In this document: in pieces, positions 20,335-28,337 of the stretch
Layout of the letters: every line of letters starts with the position of its first letter
Position numbering within the stretch: position 1 is the stretch's first letter
From: a sulfur-oxidizing endosymbiont of Gigantopelta aegis
Lineage (GTDB): Bacteria > Pseudomonadota > Gammaproteobacteria > GRL18
Length of the DNA: 64,000 nt
Direction: 5' to 3'
Assembly (NCBI RefSeq): GCF_016097415.1
Contig: NZ_JAEHGE010000003.1
Coordinates: 196,880 to 260,879, forward strand
Made by a program: the position numbers and the translations under genes
Notes under the pieces: model-generated
The model's input: the letters and a program-made list of their open reading frames with translations, nothing else
Told to the model about the DNA's origin: nothing
Databases searched by the model: none

Positions 20335-21303
20335 TTAAGCCCCACTTGAAGTAAAGGGATCGGATAAGATATCCTTCATACTTGCACCGGACAAAAATGC
20401 CAGCTTACTGACTTTTTGTACCATTTCTGCTGAACCACACAAAAATATCTTCCAAGCTCGTAAAGACTTGTGATTGGCCAAAGCAATATCCGGCGCATGT
20501 CCAGAACTAATACCTTCAAGATCTTCCACCCCATGTACGCAAGCATGATACGTTAAATTATCATGTGCTTGTGCCAGAGCAGTCAAAGCATCATGCAAAT
20601 ACAGTTCTTCAATATTAACAGCACCATGATAAAGATGTATTTCGCCCTTGTGTTGCTGATGTAAGGCATCACGAACAATGCCATACAAGGGGGCTAGCCC
20701 TGTACCTGTGCCCAGCATTAAAATACTTTGTTCAGCATCATCTGAATAAAAGCAATGACCATTGGGACCTTCAATATCAAGGTGCATACCAACTGATAAT
20801 TCATTCACTAGCCATTGGCTCATTTTACCATCGGGCACATTACGTACCTGCAATTCAAGAAATTCTTCTTCACTGGGTAAGCTGGCCAGGGAATAACTAC
20901 GAATATCACTCGCTGGATTTTTAACATTGATAAACTGTCCCGCATGGTAAAACATCGGCACCGGTGTCTCAAAGCGAAAACGCCACACCATAGGTGATAA
21001 TTGTTCTTTTTCAACCAGATGAGCAGAAACGAAAACATCTTCATCATCAGGCAAGGCCACTTCAATATCTTGCTCAGGCTGACATTGGCAGGCGAGAAAG
21101 TGATTTAACCTTTTTTGTGTTGGCTTTAGGTCTTTTTGTGCTGATTCGTTCACTTCACCTTTGACACAATGCATAAGACAAATATGACAGGCTCCGGCAC
21201 GACAGGAGTTAGCCACGTTGATGTTATTACGCAATAATGTCTCAAGTACGGTTTCATCCTGTAATTGAGCATATTTTACGCCCTGATAGCTTATTTCTGC
21301 CAC
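20335..21303 (-). CDS. 2Fe-2S/FAD/NAD(P)H oxidoreductase, probable hemoglobin reductase
   Basis: 322 residues. A plant-type ferredoxin domain comes first (Cys34, Cys39, Cys42, Cys72: CRAGACHIC ... FLAC). A FAD-binding domain (RSYSLAS) and an NAD(P)H domain (MLGTGTGLAPLYG, IFLCGSAEMV) follow. This is the architecture of phenol hydroxylase or methane monooxygenase reductase components. It lies 15 bp downstream of a truncated hemoglobin under likely NsrR control, so its best role is keeping that globin reduced for NO dioxygenation. A monooxygenase partner is not present. Confidence 0.9.
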   Translation of the reverse strand: MAEISYQGVKYAQLQDETVLETLLRNNINVANSCRAGACHICLMHCVKGEVNESAQKDLKPTQKRLNHFLACQCQPEQDIEVALPDDEDVFVSAHLVEKEQLSPMVWRFRFETPVPMFYHAGQFINVKNPASDIRSYSLASLPSEEEFLELQVRNVPDGKMSQWLVNELSVGMHLDIEGPNGHCFYSDDAEQSILMLGTGTGLAPLYGIVRDALHQQHKGEIHLYHGAVNIEELYLHDALTALAQAHDNLTYHACVHGVEDLEGISSGHAPDIALANHKSLRAWKIFLCGSAEMVQKVSKLAFLSGASMKDILSDPFTSSGA

Positions 21304-21318
21304 AATTAAAACCTCATT

Positions 21319-21684
21319 TTAACGATTTAAAACATCATCTTTGGTGCCACCGGCTATAGCCATTACTTCTGCTATCAGCTCATCAGCCACATTCAATTCT
21401 TGTAAGGTACTTTGCAGATGTCCGGCAACGGCTGCAAAATGACTTTCATTCAGTCCTTTTGCAACTAATGGTGCATGTGCCTTGCGCATATCTTCGCCGG
21501 TATAGTTATTCGGACCACCAAAAGCCATCGTTAGAAAAGACTTTTGTTTGGCATGCTGGGCTTCCATATCCACTGTTTCAAAAAAATGACTAATGCTATC
21601 ATCCGTTAATACTTTACGGTAAAAAATATCAACTGCGGCTTCAACTGCGGCTTCACCACCAATTTTTTCGAATAATGTGCTCAT
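21319..21684 (-). CDS. Group I truncated hemoglobin
   Basis: 121 residues, normal for trHbN: MSTLFEKIGGEAAVEAAVDIFYRKVL, FFETVDMEAQHAKQKSFLTMAFGGPNNYTG, and the proximal His in DMRKAHAPLV. Such globins oxidise NO to nitrate. The gene is first of a two-gene operon with its reductase and is preceded by an NsrR-type site. Confidence 0.93.
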   Translation of the reverse strand: MSTLFEKIGGEAAVEAAVDIFYRKVLTDDSISHFFETVDMEAQHAKQKSFLTMAFGGPNNYTGEDMRKAHAPLVAKGLNESHFAAVAGHLQSTLQELNVADELIAEVMAIAGGTKDDVLNR

Positions 21685-21715
21685 ACTATTTTTCCTATTT
21701 GCTTGAATTATTTAA

Positions 21716-21738
21716 AAGATGCATTTTATATATATGTT
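21716..21738 (-). promoter_or_regulatory. Candidate NsrR operator upstream of the hemoglobin gene
   Basis: AAGATGCATTTT is followed by ATATATATGTT, close to the E. coli NsrR consensus (two AAGATGYATTT-like halves facing each other). It sits 32 bp upstream of the globin start, with the nsrR gene diverging from the same 170-bp gap. A single operator could control both directions. Confidence 0.65.
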
Positions 21739-21855
21739 ATAAATAATTCAAGTGATATTAGTATTTATTAATTTACTTATTGTTTTTTCTTTTAATTAAC
21801 GATATTGTCATAGCTTACTACCTTTTATCTTAATGAGCCAACTCACGAGAAAAGT

Positions 21856-22287
21856 ATGCAGCTTACCCAGAAAACAGAATTTGCTTTGAGAATTTTGATT
21901 TATCTGTCACTTCAGGATAAACAAAAACTCAGCAATATCACTGAAATTTCTGACTGTTTTTCCTTATCGCGCAATCATATTGTAAAAATTGTCCACGAAC
22001 TGGGGAAACTGGATTTTATTAAAACAACTCGGGGAAAGGGTGGAGGCTTACAATTAAATCACCATTGCCATGATATACGCTTAGGTGATGTGGTAAGAAA
22101 AATGGAGAGCAATCTAGACATTGTAGATTGTGAAAAACCCGCCTGTCCTATTGTGCCAATATGCCGCTTAAAAGGTATCTTACATCAGGCGCGTGATGCG
22201 TTTTTAGCTCAATTGGATTTATTTACTCTGGAAGATTTGAAGCAGCAGCCTGAGCAATTATTGCAATTGCTTCATCACGTTAATTAG
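21856..22287 (+). CDS. nsrR: Rrf2-family NO-sensing repressor NsrR
   Basis: 143 residues. Winged helix at the N-terminus (MQLTQKTEFALRILIYLSL, NHIVKIVHELGKLDFIKTTRGKGGG). The three cluster cysteines Cys92, Cys97 and Cys103 (DCEKPACPIVPIC) align with C91, C96 and C102 of E. coli NsrR, which hold the NO-sensitive iron-sulfur cluster. Divergent position next to the globin-reductase pair supports the role. Confidence 0.93.
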   Translation: MQLTQKTEFALRILIYLSLQDKQKLSNITEISDCFSLSRNHIVKIVHELGKLDFIKTTRGKGGGLQLNHHCHDIRLGDVVRKMESNLDIVDCEKPACPIVPICRLKGILHQARDAFLAQLDLFTLEDLKQQPEQLLQLLHHVN

Positions 22288-22302
22288 TACCCATCCGTCA
22301 AT

Positions 22303-22328
22303 ACGGTTCTTTACTCATAAAGAACCGT
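22303..22328. terminator. Hairpin after nsrR
   Basis: ACGGTTCTTT / AAAGAACCGT with a 6-base loop, 15 bp after the nsrR stop. There is no clear T tract after it, so it is a weak terminator candidate. Confidence 0.45.
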
Positions 22329-22417
22329 AGGGTGGGCATGGCTTTATCTGCCCACGCTGACTCAATACCTTGTCTTCACACTTTCAGCGTGGGCAGATAA
22401 AGCCATGCCCACCCTAC
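22327..22417. repeat. GTAGGGTGGGCA palindromic repeat, copy 1
   Basis: Perfect 34-bp arms (GTAGGGTGGGCATGGC ... and the reverse ending GCCATGCCCACCCTAC) around a 23-bp loop. A diverged second copy lies at 56746-56837. Dispersed intergenic palindromes of this sort are often mobilised by RAYT-type transposases, two of which (one apparently inactive) are in the window. Confidence 0.88.
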
Positions 22418-22494
22418 AGTCACAATTATCAAATAAAGGGATGGACACAAATTAGCTAAATTTTTCACTTCGTCGCTGCCAATTAACTTAATAC

Positions 22495-23499
22495 CTATCT
22501 TAATGAAGTCAGTCCCACAAAACTTCCCTCATTATTTTCTGCCAGTTTACGCATTAGGGCTGCAAAGCGAGCAATATTAACTTCCGTGCCAGGATGGTTA
22601 AATAATACTGGAAAACCGACTGCATTAATCCTTACTCTTTTTTTGCTCGCACGATTTGTTTTATTAAGTCGTGCTACTGTTTCAACCACAGCCTGTATCG
22701 AACCACGAGCAAAATCATCGCCAAAAATATACAGTGAAATAGCTTTATCACTGCTATAAAAACGTCGAATAGCCTGAGAAATCCCCTCTTCAGGTGATGA
22801 ATTGGAAAAAGGCTCCCATGAAACCAAGCGTTTTAATATCGCTCGCCGTCTACCCGGTGTATCTTTAATCCAGCGACCCGCATATTGACTGAACATATAG
22901 TCACCCATGTCATTCATCACTTGAATTCCTTTTACATTAGGATAAATTTTAAGTATTTCCTGCATTTTTTTTCTCACTAGGGGCCAGGCAAAATTTCGCA
23001 TTGAACCCGATGTATCAATAATAAAAATAATGTATTCACTATTAACACTGATGCCACCCACAGTATTTTCTTTATTTACAACGGCTGTTGTTTGTTGCAA
23101 ACGACGCATTTCATCCGTTAGACTTTGTTTCGCTTGAGCTAATTTTTCTTTAATGATGGATTGCGCATTAAGACTATTATTGGCATCTTTAAATTCATTT
23201 TTTAATTGGCTCAATGCCGATGCCTGATTTTTTTTCTGACTTTTAAGAGTGCTGTTCTCTTTGGTTGAACGAGTAAGTGCTCTATCGGTGGTTTTTATTT
23301 CACCCTGAATAATTTCTAATTGCTGTTCAAGTGCTGCCAATACTTTTCTCAAGTCCGTTGTGGTTTCTTCTATGACCAGAGGCTGTGATATTTTACTAAT
23401 AACTAATAATAATATAATTGCACCAAAGCCACAGGAAACCACGTCTAAAAAAGACAGGCTGAACACTTCAATGCTTTTTCTTTGCGAGCGTTTTTTCAT
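22495..23499 (-). CDS. ExbD-like anchor fused to VWA domain, second paralogue
   Basis: 334 residues. A membrane segment at about 13-36 starts FSLSFLDVVSCGFGA with Asp19, at the place of the protonatable Asp of ExbD/MotB. A coiled coil (40-140) follows, then a von Willebrand A domain with an intact MIDAS start (FIIDTSGSM, Asp162-Ser166). The VWA part would lie in the periplasm. The ATG overlaps the previous gene's stop by 4 bp, so the two are translationally coupled. Last gene of the eight-gene operon. Function unknown; force transmission to a metal-dependent adhesion domain is inference. Confidence 0.78.
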   Translation of the reverse strand: MKKRSQRKSIEVFSLSFLDVVSCGFGAIILLLVISKISQPLVIEETTTDLRKVLAALEQQLEIIQGEIKTTDRALTRSTKENSTLKSQKKNQASALSQLKNEFKDANNSLNAQSIIKEKLAQAKQSLTDEMRRLQQTTAVVNKENTVGGISVNSEYIIFIIDTSGSMRNFAWPLVRKKMQEILKIYPNVKGIQVMNDMGDYMFSQYAGRWIKDTPGRRRAILKRLVSWEPFSNSSPEEGISQAIRRFYSSDKAISLYIFGDDFARGSIQAVVETVARLNKTNRASKKRVRINAVGFPVLFNHPGTEVNIARFAALMRKLAENNEGSFVGLTSLR

Positions 23500-24608
23500 G
23501 GCCAGTCTCGACTTGGAGTAATAAAGGAACCTCTGGTATCAATTGCCAACTTCCAAAACAATGCGGCGGCCATTGGATCACCTTCCATTGCTAAGAGTAT
23601 TGTATTCACAGGAATTTTATTATTAATTATTTTTATAGCATTACGAAATAATTTGATACGACTCGCTGAATCAATTTTACTTTTATTCGTCTTTGTCGCG
23701 CCTTGAGTGGGCAGGCCATCGGTAATTAAAATAATATTATCTGGTTTTCGCGAAAATTTATTGGCACTTGCAAATGCCTTCCTTAAATTTGTTCCTCTTT
23801 GTGGCACGATTTTCTTTAGTTGAGCAAACACACGATTAAGCTTTTCTTTATCTGTACTTTTTAGCCATTGATAGGGTTTTTCATTCTTAAGTGAAGAGTT
23901 CAAGTCATTAGTTTTATCATTAAAACTAATGATAGCAAAGCGACTATTTACCGGAAGGTTTGCTACCATCCATTGCACACTTTTAATAGCCTGCTGCCAT
24001 TTTCTTGAAGCGCGTTTAATGTGATTAGGCATATTGCGTTTGACGATAATGTTAACGATTGTTTCATCTAACATAGACGCTGAACTATCCAATAAAAATA
24101 GTATTCGTTTACCCCCTAATTTTAATCCGGTTAAATATTGTCGATGCCCTTCACCTTCATATTGTCGAACTTTATTGCCGGTCTTAGCTTGTGATATATC
24201 ATTAATCTTTTTCTGGGTGATATTACTTTTATTCATGGCTTTGATTTCATTTTGCAAGGCCAGTATTTTTTTTCTTATGGCTTGATTTTTCTTATTGTCC
24301 TGATTATTTTTTTTAATTATTTCTGCTTGCTTAGATTTCAGCTGTTTGATTGCATCATTTATTTGACTGGATTCATCAGCATTCTCCTGCAACTTAGTTT
24401 GCATCGCTAAATGATAAATTTTTGCTGCTTCTGTTGCTCTTTCTATCCTATCAACTTCAGCAGTAAGATCCTGTGTTTTTATTTTATTATCACTGACTAT
24501 CTGTGAATTAATGATCAGCACCAATAAAACCACGGCACCAAAACCACAAAACATAATATCGAGAAACGCGAGATTAAAGGAGGAAATATCCCTCTTTTTA
24601 TTTTTCAT
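23496..24608 (-). CDS. ExbD-like anchor fused to VWA domain, first paralogue
   Basis: 370 residues. The N-terminal segment FNLAFLDIMFCGFGAVVLLVLII carries Asp17 in the same place as Asp19 of the downstream paralogue. A Lys-rich coiled coil (45-140) is followed by a VWA domain from about 168: FLLDSSASM (MIDAS, Asp174), later NIILITDGLPTQGAT. The gene lies 37 bp after the ExbB/TolQ-like gene. Two paralogues suggest a heteromeric ExbD-type dimer. Confidence 0.78.
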   Translation of the reverse strand: MKNKKRDISSFNLAFLDIMFCGFGAVVLLVLIINSQIVSDNKIKTQDLTAEVDRIERATEAAKIYHLAMQTKLQENADESSQINDAIKQLKSKQAEIIKKNNQDNKKNQAIRKKILALQNEIKAMNKSNITQKKINDISQAKTGNKVRQYEGEGHRQYLTGLKLGGKRILFLLDSSASMLDETIVNIIVKRNMPNHIKRASRKWQQAIKSVQWMVANLPVNSRFAIISFNDKTNDLNSSLKNEKPYQWLKSTDKEKLNRVFAQLKKIVPQRGTNLRKAFASANKFSRKPDNIILITDGLPTQGATKTNKSKIDSASRIKLFRNAIKIINNKIPVNTILLAMEGDPMAAALFWKLAIDTRGSFITPSRDWP

Positions 24609-24645
24609 GGTGGAATTTACAAAGCGTCAGAATTATTACTAGCAA

Positions 24646-25449
24646 TCATAGGCTTCTCAACCTTGCGATCAGGTTAGTATCACAATAGCTTTCAGAATCT
24701 AGCACCAGGCGTTCTTGTAATAATTGTAATTGATGAATAAAAAACATCAGTACAATGGAGATGACCAGTGCAATAAAAGTTGAATTAAAGGCAACACCAA
24801 GCGATTCTGTCACTCCAGTAATATCACCTTCCATTGCACGATTTGCCTGTGATAGCGCATCACCAATACCACGAACCGTACCAATAAATCCAACTGATGG
24901 AATGGCCCAGGCGATATAACGAATAATTGACAATTCAGTGTCCAGTCTTTGTGATTCTGACTCACAAATATCACGCATTGCCGTGGCTGAATCATGCACA
25001 TTGGAAGTTGCTGCAAAACGTTGAATAGTCACTTTTAATGCTTTGGGTAATAAATATTGTTGCATGTTTGCTGGTAGTTCTTGTAAGCGTTGTAGCAAGG
25101 ATCTGGCATCTTCTGGGCCAATGGGAAGGTCGACAGGTAATTTTAATAAGTCCATATCCAATAACTTACCTTGTTGACGTGATAAAAATCCCTTATAGCC
25201 CATAATAGAAAAAGCCCAGAACATTAATATAAAACAGGCTTCTTGCTCATAATCCCTTACTACCACATAAAAATTTCTTTTTTGCACATAAGTAGTATCC
25301 TTGAGCATCAACTCATGTTCTTGTTGGATGAATGCATCGGCTTGTGGGCGTATAACTGAAATATAAAAAGCATGGACAATTATAAAGGCAATTAATAAGG
25401 AAAAAATTTGCACAATTAGTTCCGTAGGAATATCTCTTCTATTATTCAT
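24646..25449 (-). CDS. MotA/TolQ/ExbB-type proton channel subunit
   Basis: 267 residues with membrane segments at about 12-34, 71-90, 178-202 and 220-245. The last two hold the family signature (WAIPSVGFIGTVRGIGDALSQ and VTESLGVAFNSTFIALVISIVLMFF). The cytoplasmic region between segments 2 and 3 has the usual length. Directly downstream are two genes with ExbD-like anchors, the order of exbB-exbD operons. No TonB-like protein is present. Confidence 0.88.
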   Translation of the reverse strand: MNNRRDIPTELIVQIFSLLIAFIIVHAFYISVIRPQADAFIQQEHELMLKDTTYVQKRNFYVVVRDYEQEACFILMFWAFSIMGYKGFLSRQQGKLLDMDLLKLPVDLPIGPEDARSLLQRLQELPANMQQYLLPKALKVTIQRFAATSNVHDSATAMRDICESESQRLDTELSIIRYIAWAIPSVGFIGTVRGIGDALSQANRAMEGDITGVTESLGVAFNSTFIALVISIVLMFFIHQLQLLQERLVLDSESYCDTNLIARLRSL

Positions 25450-25491
25450 TATTTTTCCAAATTAATTAAATCGTTTATTTTTACTGTCATT

Positions 25492-25773
25492 TCATATATC
25501 CACTGGAAATGATACTGAACTATCGGCATTAATTTTTTCACTGGGAATAAAAGTTGGCGGCCAATTTTTTGATTTTTGTTTAGTCTTTTGTTTGGTATTT
25601 AAAGGTGCTTTTTTTGATTGTGATTTTTGCTGTTTCTTTTCTTCAGCATAGAGATGATTACTGCCCATCATCACAGCCAATATAAAAATTAATAGTGGCA
25701 ATATTATTTTTACCGCTATTTTAGGCTTTGTTTTAAACCTTATTTTAAGCATTAGTTTTGATATTAGTATCAT
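25492..25773 (-). CDS. Small exported Lys/Gln-rich protein
   Basis: 93 residues. Basic N-terminus, hydrophobic segment (about 22-43, ending NHLYA) that looks like a signal peptide or anchor, then a Lys/Gln/Ser-rich tail. Its ATG overlaps the stop of the upstream 851-residue gene by 4 bp, which supports a real coupled gene. No family recognised. Confidence 0.6.
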   Translation of the reverse strand: MILISKLMLKIRFKTKPKIAVKIILPLLIFILAVMMGSNHLYAEEKKQQKSQSKKAPLNTKQKTKQKSKNWPPTFIPSEKINADSSVSFPVDI

Positions 25774-28325
25774 AGTGCATATCTCGCCAGTCTAAAACCA
25801 ATATCATTGGCTTTCTTTTTACTATAACTTCTATAACTGAGCCTTAATTCCTTAATCGATGAGTCACGCCAACTTGAATCTCTTACGACTCGATGGGTGC
25901 CTTTTTTAGGCCCTTTAGGATTAATAGTAATTTTCTGTCTATTGACAGAACCTACAAAAGGGGAGTAATAGTCCTGACACCATTCGGATACATTACCACC
26001 TAAATCATAAAAGCCTCGCGCATTTTTTTTATACTGACCTATAGAACTGCTTACTGCAGACTGATCATTATAATTATCAATAATATTGCTCACAAAAGAC
26101 TGAGCCGATTCATCTGCAAAATTACCTGCCATATCAGGTGGCGGAAAGCCACCCGACCAGGGATATTTCTGCTGATTTTTTCCCCTTGCCGCATAAGCCC
26201 ATTCTGCTTCATAGGGCAGTCTATAACCTGTTATTTTTTTATGGCGATCAATGGCACTCATTTTACCCTTGTATTCTTGATAGAATGGTTTAAGACCTTC
26301 CTTCTTACTTAACCAATTGGCAAATTTTGCAGCATCATCCCAACTTATGTTCACCACCGGCTGTTTAGCTATTGCTAGACTTTTTATTGAACTGCCACTC
26401 ACACTACCTGAATTATGAGCTGCTAAATAGTGTTTGAATTGTTCATTACTGATTTCTTTTGCTGATAAATAATAAGCATAGTCTAACTTCACCCTATATT
26501 CTCTTTCATTGGAACCTCGGCCTGATTCATTATTTTTTGAACCCATTGTAAACTCAACTGCTTGAACTAAACGCATTTGTTGTTTAATGCTATTGATATA
26601 GTCTTTGATAGGGCCATTGGCTGTTATTTTAGTGACCGTTTTTTTGTTAGCTTTATTAGTAGCTGTTATTGTATTTATTTTTTTCAAGTTAAAACTAATA
26701 TTCTGACTATGGTCATTCGCACGTATGTGTTTTGTTTGTGTTTTATATCCCTTGGCTTTCACAACAAGATGATGTTCCTTGGCAGTCAGGGTAAATTGAC
26801 CCGATGATTTTTCTACAGGCCTGCCATCTATATATAATTTTGCTTTCGCTGGCGTGATACTAATAAATACCAAACCTTTTTTCATGCTCAGAGTTGTATT
26901 TATTTGTTTTTCTTCCTCTGCCTCAACAATAATTGACGTTTTGAATAGTTTATAACCTGATAAGCTTAGTTCAATACTATGTTTTTCATTAGGTCGAAGT
27001 TTTATTATTTCTGGTGTCTTACCCTTAAATTGACCATCTATACGTATAATACTGCCTTCTGGTTGGCTATTAATACTGACAATGCCATCTTCTTGAATTA
27101 ATTCATCGATGCTAAGTGTTATATCCTCTAATGCATTTATTGTAATTTCTTTAGTGATAGATTTATATTTATCCTTGGAAATTTCAATCACATATTGTTT
27201 AGCGATTAATTCAATTTCTTTTTCTTTGCTTAAATTAAACTCAAACTTTTTAGAATTTTCTCCTTGTATACTAATGTTTACTTCTTTTGTTTGAGTCATT
27301 AATTTAAGCATAGCAAAATTAGGGATTAGTTTTACTGAAATATTTTCTAATTTATTTTTCCCAGCGACATTAATTTTCTGTTCATATATTTTATAACGTG
27401 GGTTGATAATCTTTAATTGGTGAATACCTTTTTCAATCTCATAGCGTCTAGCATTCCTAGAATTTTCAATTTCATTATTTTCCAACATAACGACATCATC
27501 TATTAAAATAGTATCACTGCTATCTGATTCGATATTAATATCAACAATACCTGGAAGTTCTATCATCTTAAATTTGAATATTTTTTTATCTTTATTAATT
27601 ATTATTTTTTTCTCTAAATTCCTATAGTTTTTTTTATTCGCAAGTATTTGATACTCACCTCCCATCATAATATAACGCTGCGCAATGGGTAACACAGGAA
27701 AAAAACCATCCATATTCAGATTATCTGCTACTGGTTCAATCTCTATGCTAACAATTTCAGCCTGAAGCATAAAAAATGCCATAAGCACTAATATTAACGA
27801 TAAACTAATAAAGCCAGTTTTTATAATTTTTGATTTTTTTGAGGGGCTCGTTTCAAAAGATGGTATATCTACTCTTGGCAAGTGATTTATTTTATCATGT
27901 TTATTTAATATAGAAGGAGGTGGAGAGAGGGGGATTTGCGGTGACTGTAAAACATTTTTTTCATCAGTGACTTTTATCTTAATCACATCACCCATTACTT
28001 GGTAATGAATTAACTTATCAGCAATTTTTATTACATCGCCTGATTTTAGCCAAACTGATTTTTCTATTATTTCATTGTTATGTAAAACGATTATGTTTTC
28101 TTTATTGATAAGCTCGTTATCAGCCTGAAAAAATAGATGTCCATCTTCCTGAGCAATATAAGCACAGGCTAGTGATTGATTGATTTCATTATTTATTAAT
28201 TTTTTTTCAATATGAATTTTATTGGAATTTTCAGGATCATAAATAAAATTTATTGTTAAAGGTAAATCTTCGCTTGTTAATTTTTTATTTGTTGCTTCAT
28301 CATTTATTTCAATCAATCGTTTCAT
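25770..28325 (-). CDS. FHA-like / PEGA repeat / formylglycine-enzyme-fold membrane protein
   Basis: 851 residues. Residues 20-118 look like a degenerate FHA domain (IIVLHNNEIIEKSVWLKSGDVIKI). A membrane segment lies at about 168-188, then several PEGA-type repeats (200-560; for example GIVSINSQPEGSIIRIDGQFKGKTP), then an FGE-sulfatase (SUMF1-like) domain at 585-851: MGSKNNESGRGSNEREYRV, VVNISWDDAAKFANWLSKK, RLPYEAEWAYAARGKN, GFYDLGGNVSEWCQD, DIGFRLARYAL. The FGE part would be periplasmic. No sulfatase is nearby, so it may have a structural or binding role. PEGA repeats suggest cell-wall association. Confidence 0.8.
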   Translation of the reverse strand: MKRLIEINDEATNKKLTSEDLPLTINFIYDPENSNKIHIEKKLINNEINQSLACAYIAQEDGHLFFQADNELINKENIIVLHNNEIIEKSVWLKSGDVIKIADKLIHYQVMGDVIKIKVTDEKNVLQSPQIPLSPPPSILNKHDKINHLPRVDIPSFETSPSKKSKIIKTGFISLSLILVLMAFFMLQAEIVSIEIEPVADNLNMDGFFPVLPIAQRYIMMGGEYQILANKKNYRNLEKKIIINKDKKIFKFKMIELPGIVDINIESDSSDTILIDDVVMLENNEIENSRNARRYEIEKGIHQLKIINPRYKIYEQKINVAGKNKLENISVKLIPNFAMLKLMTQTKEVNISIQGENSKKFEFNLSKEKEIELIAKQYVIEISKDKYKSITKEITINALEDITLSIDELIQEDGIVSINSQPEGSIIRIDGQFKGKTPEIIKLRPNEKHSIELSLSGYKLFKTSIIVEAEEEKQINTTLSMKKGLVFISITPAKAKLYIDGRPVEKSSGQFTLTAKEHHLVVKAKGYKTQTKHIRANDHSQNISFNLKKINTITATNKANKKTVTKITANGPIKDYINSIKQQMRLVQAVEFTMGSKNNESGRGSNEREYRVKLDYAYYLSAKEISNEQFKHYLAAHNSGSVSGSSIKSLAIAKQPVVNISWDDAAKFANWLSKKEGLKPFYQEYKGKMSAIDRHKKITGYRLPYEAEWAYAARGKNQQKYPWSGGFPPPDMAGNFADESAQSFVSNIIDNYNDQSAVSSSIGQYKKNARGFYDLGGNVSEWCQDYYSPFVGSVNRQKITINPKGPKKGTHRVVRDSSWRDSSIKELRLSYRSYSKKKANDIGFRLARYAL

Positions 28326-28337
28326 AACATCTATCTT

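Noticed and set aside
20335..21303. Methane or phenol monooxygenase reductase
   Set aside because: No hydroxylase subunits are nearby; the neighbour is a truncated hemoglobin under likely NsrR control, so a globin-reductase role fits better.
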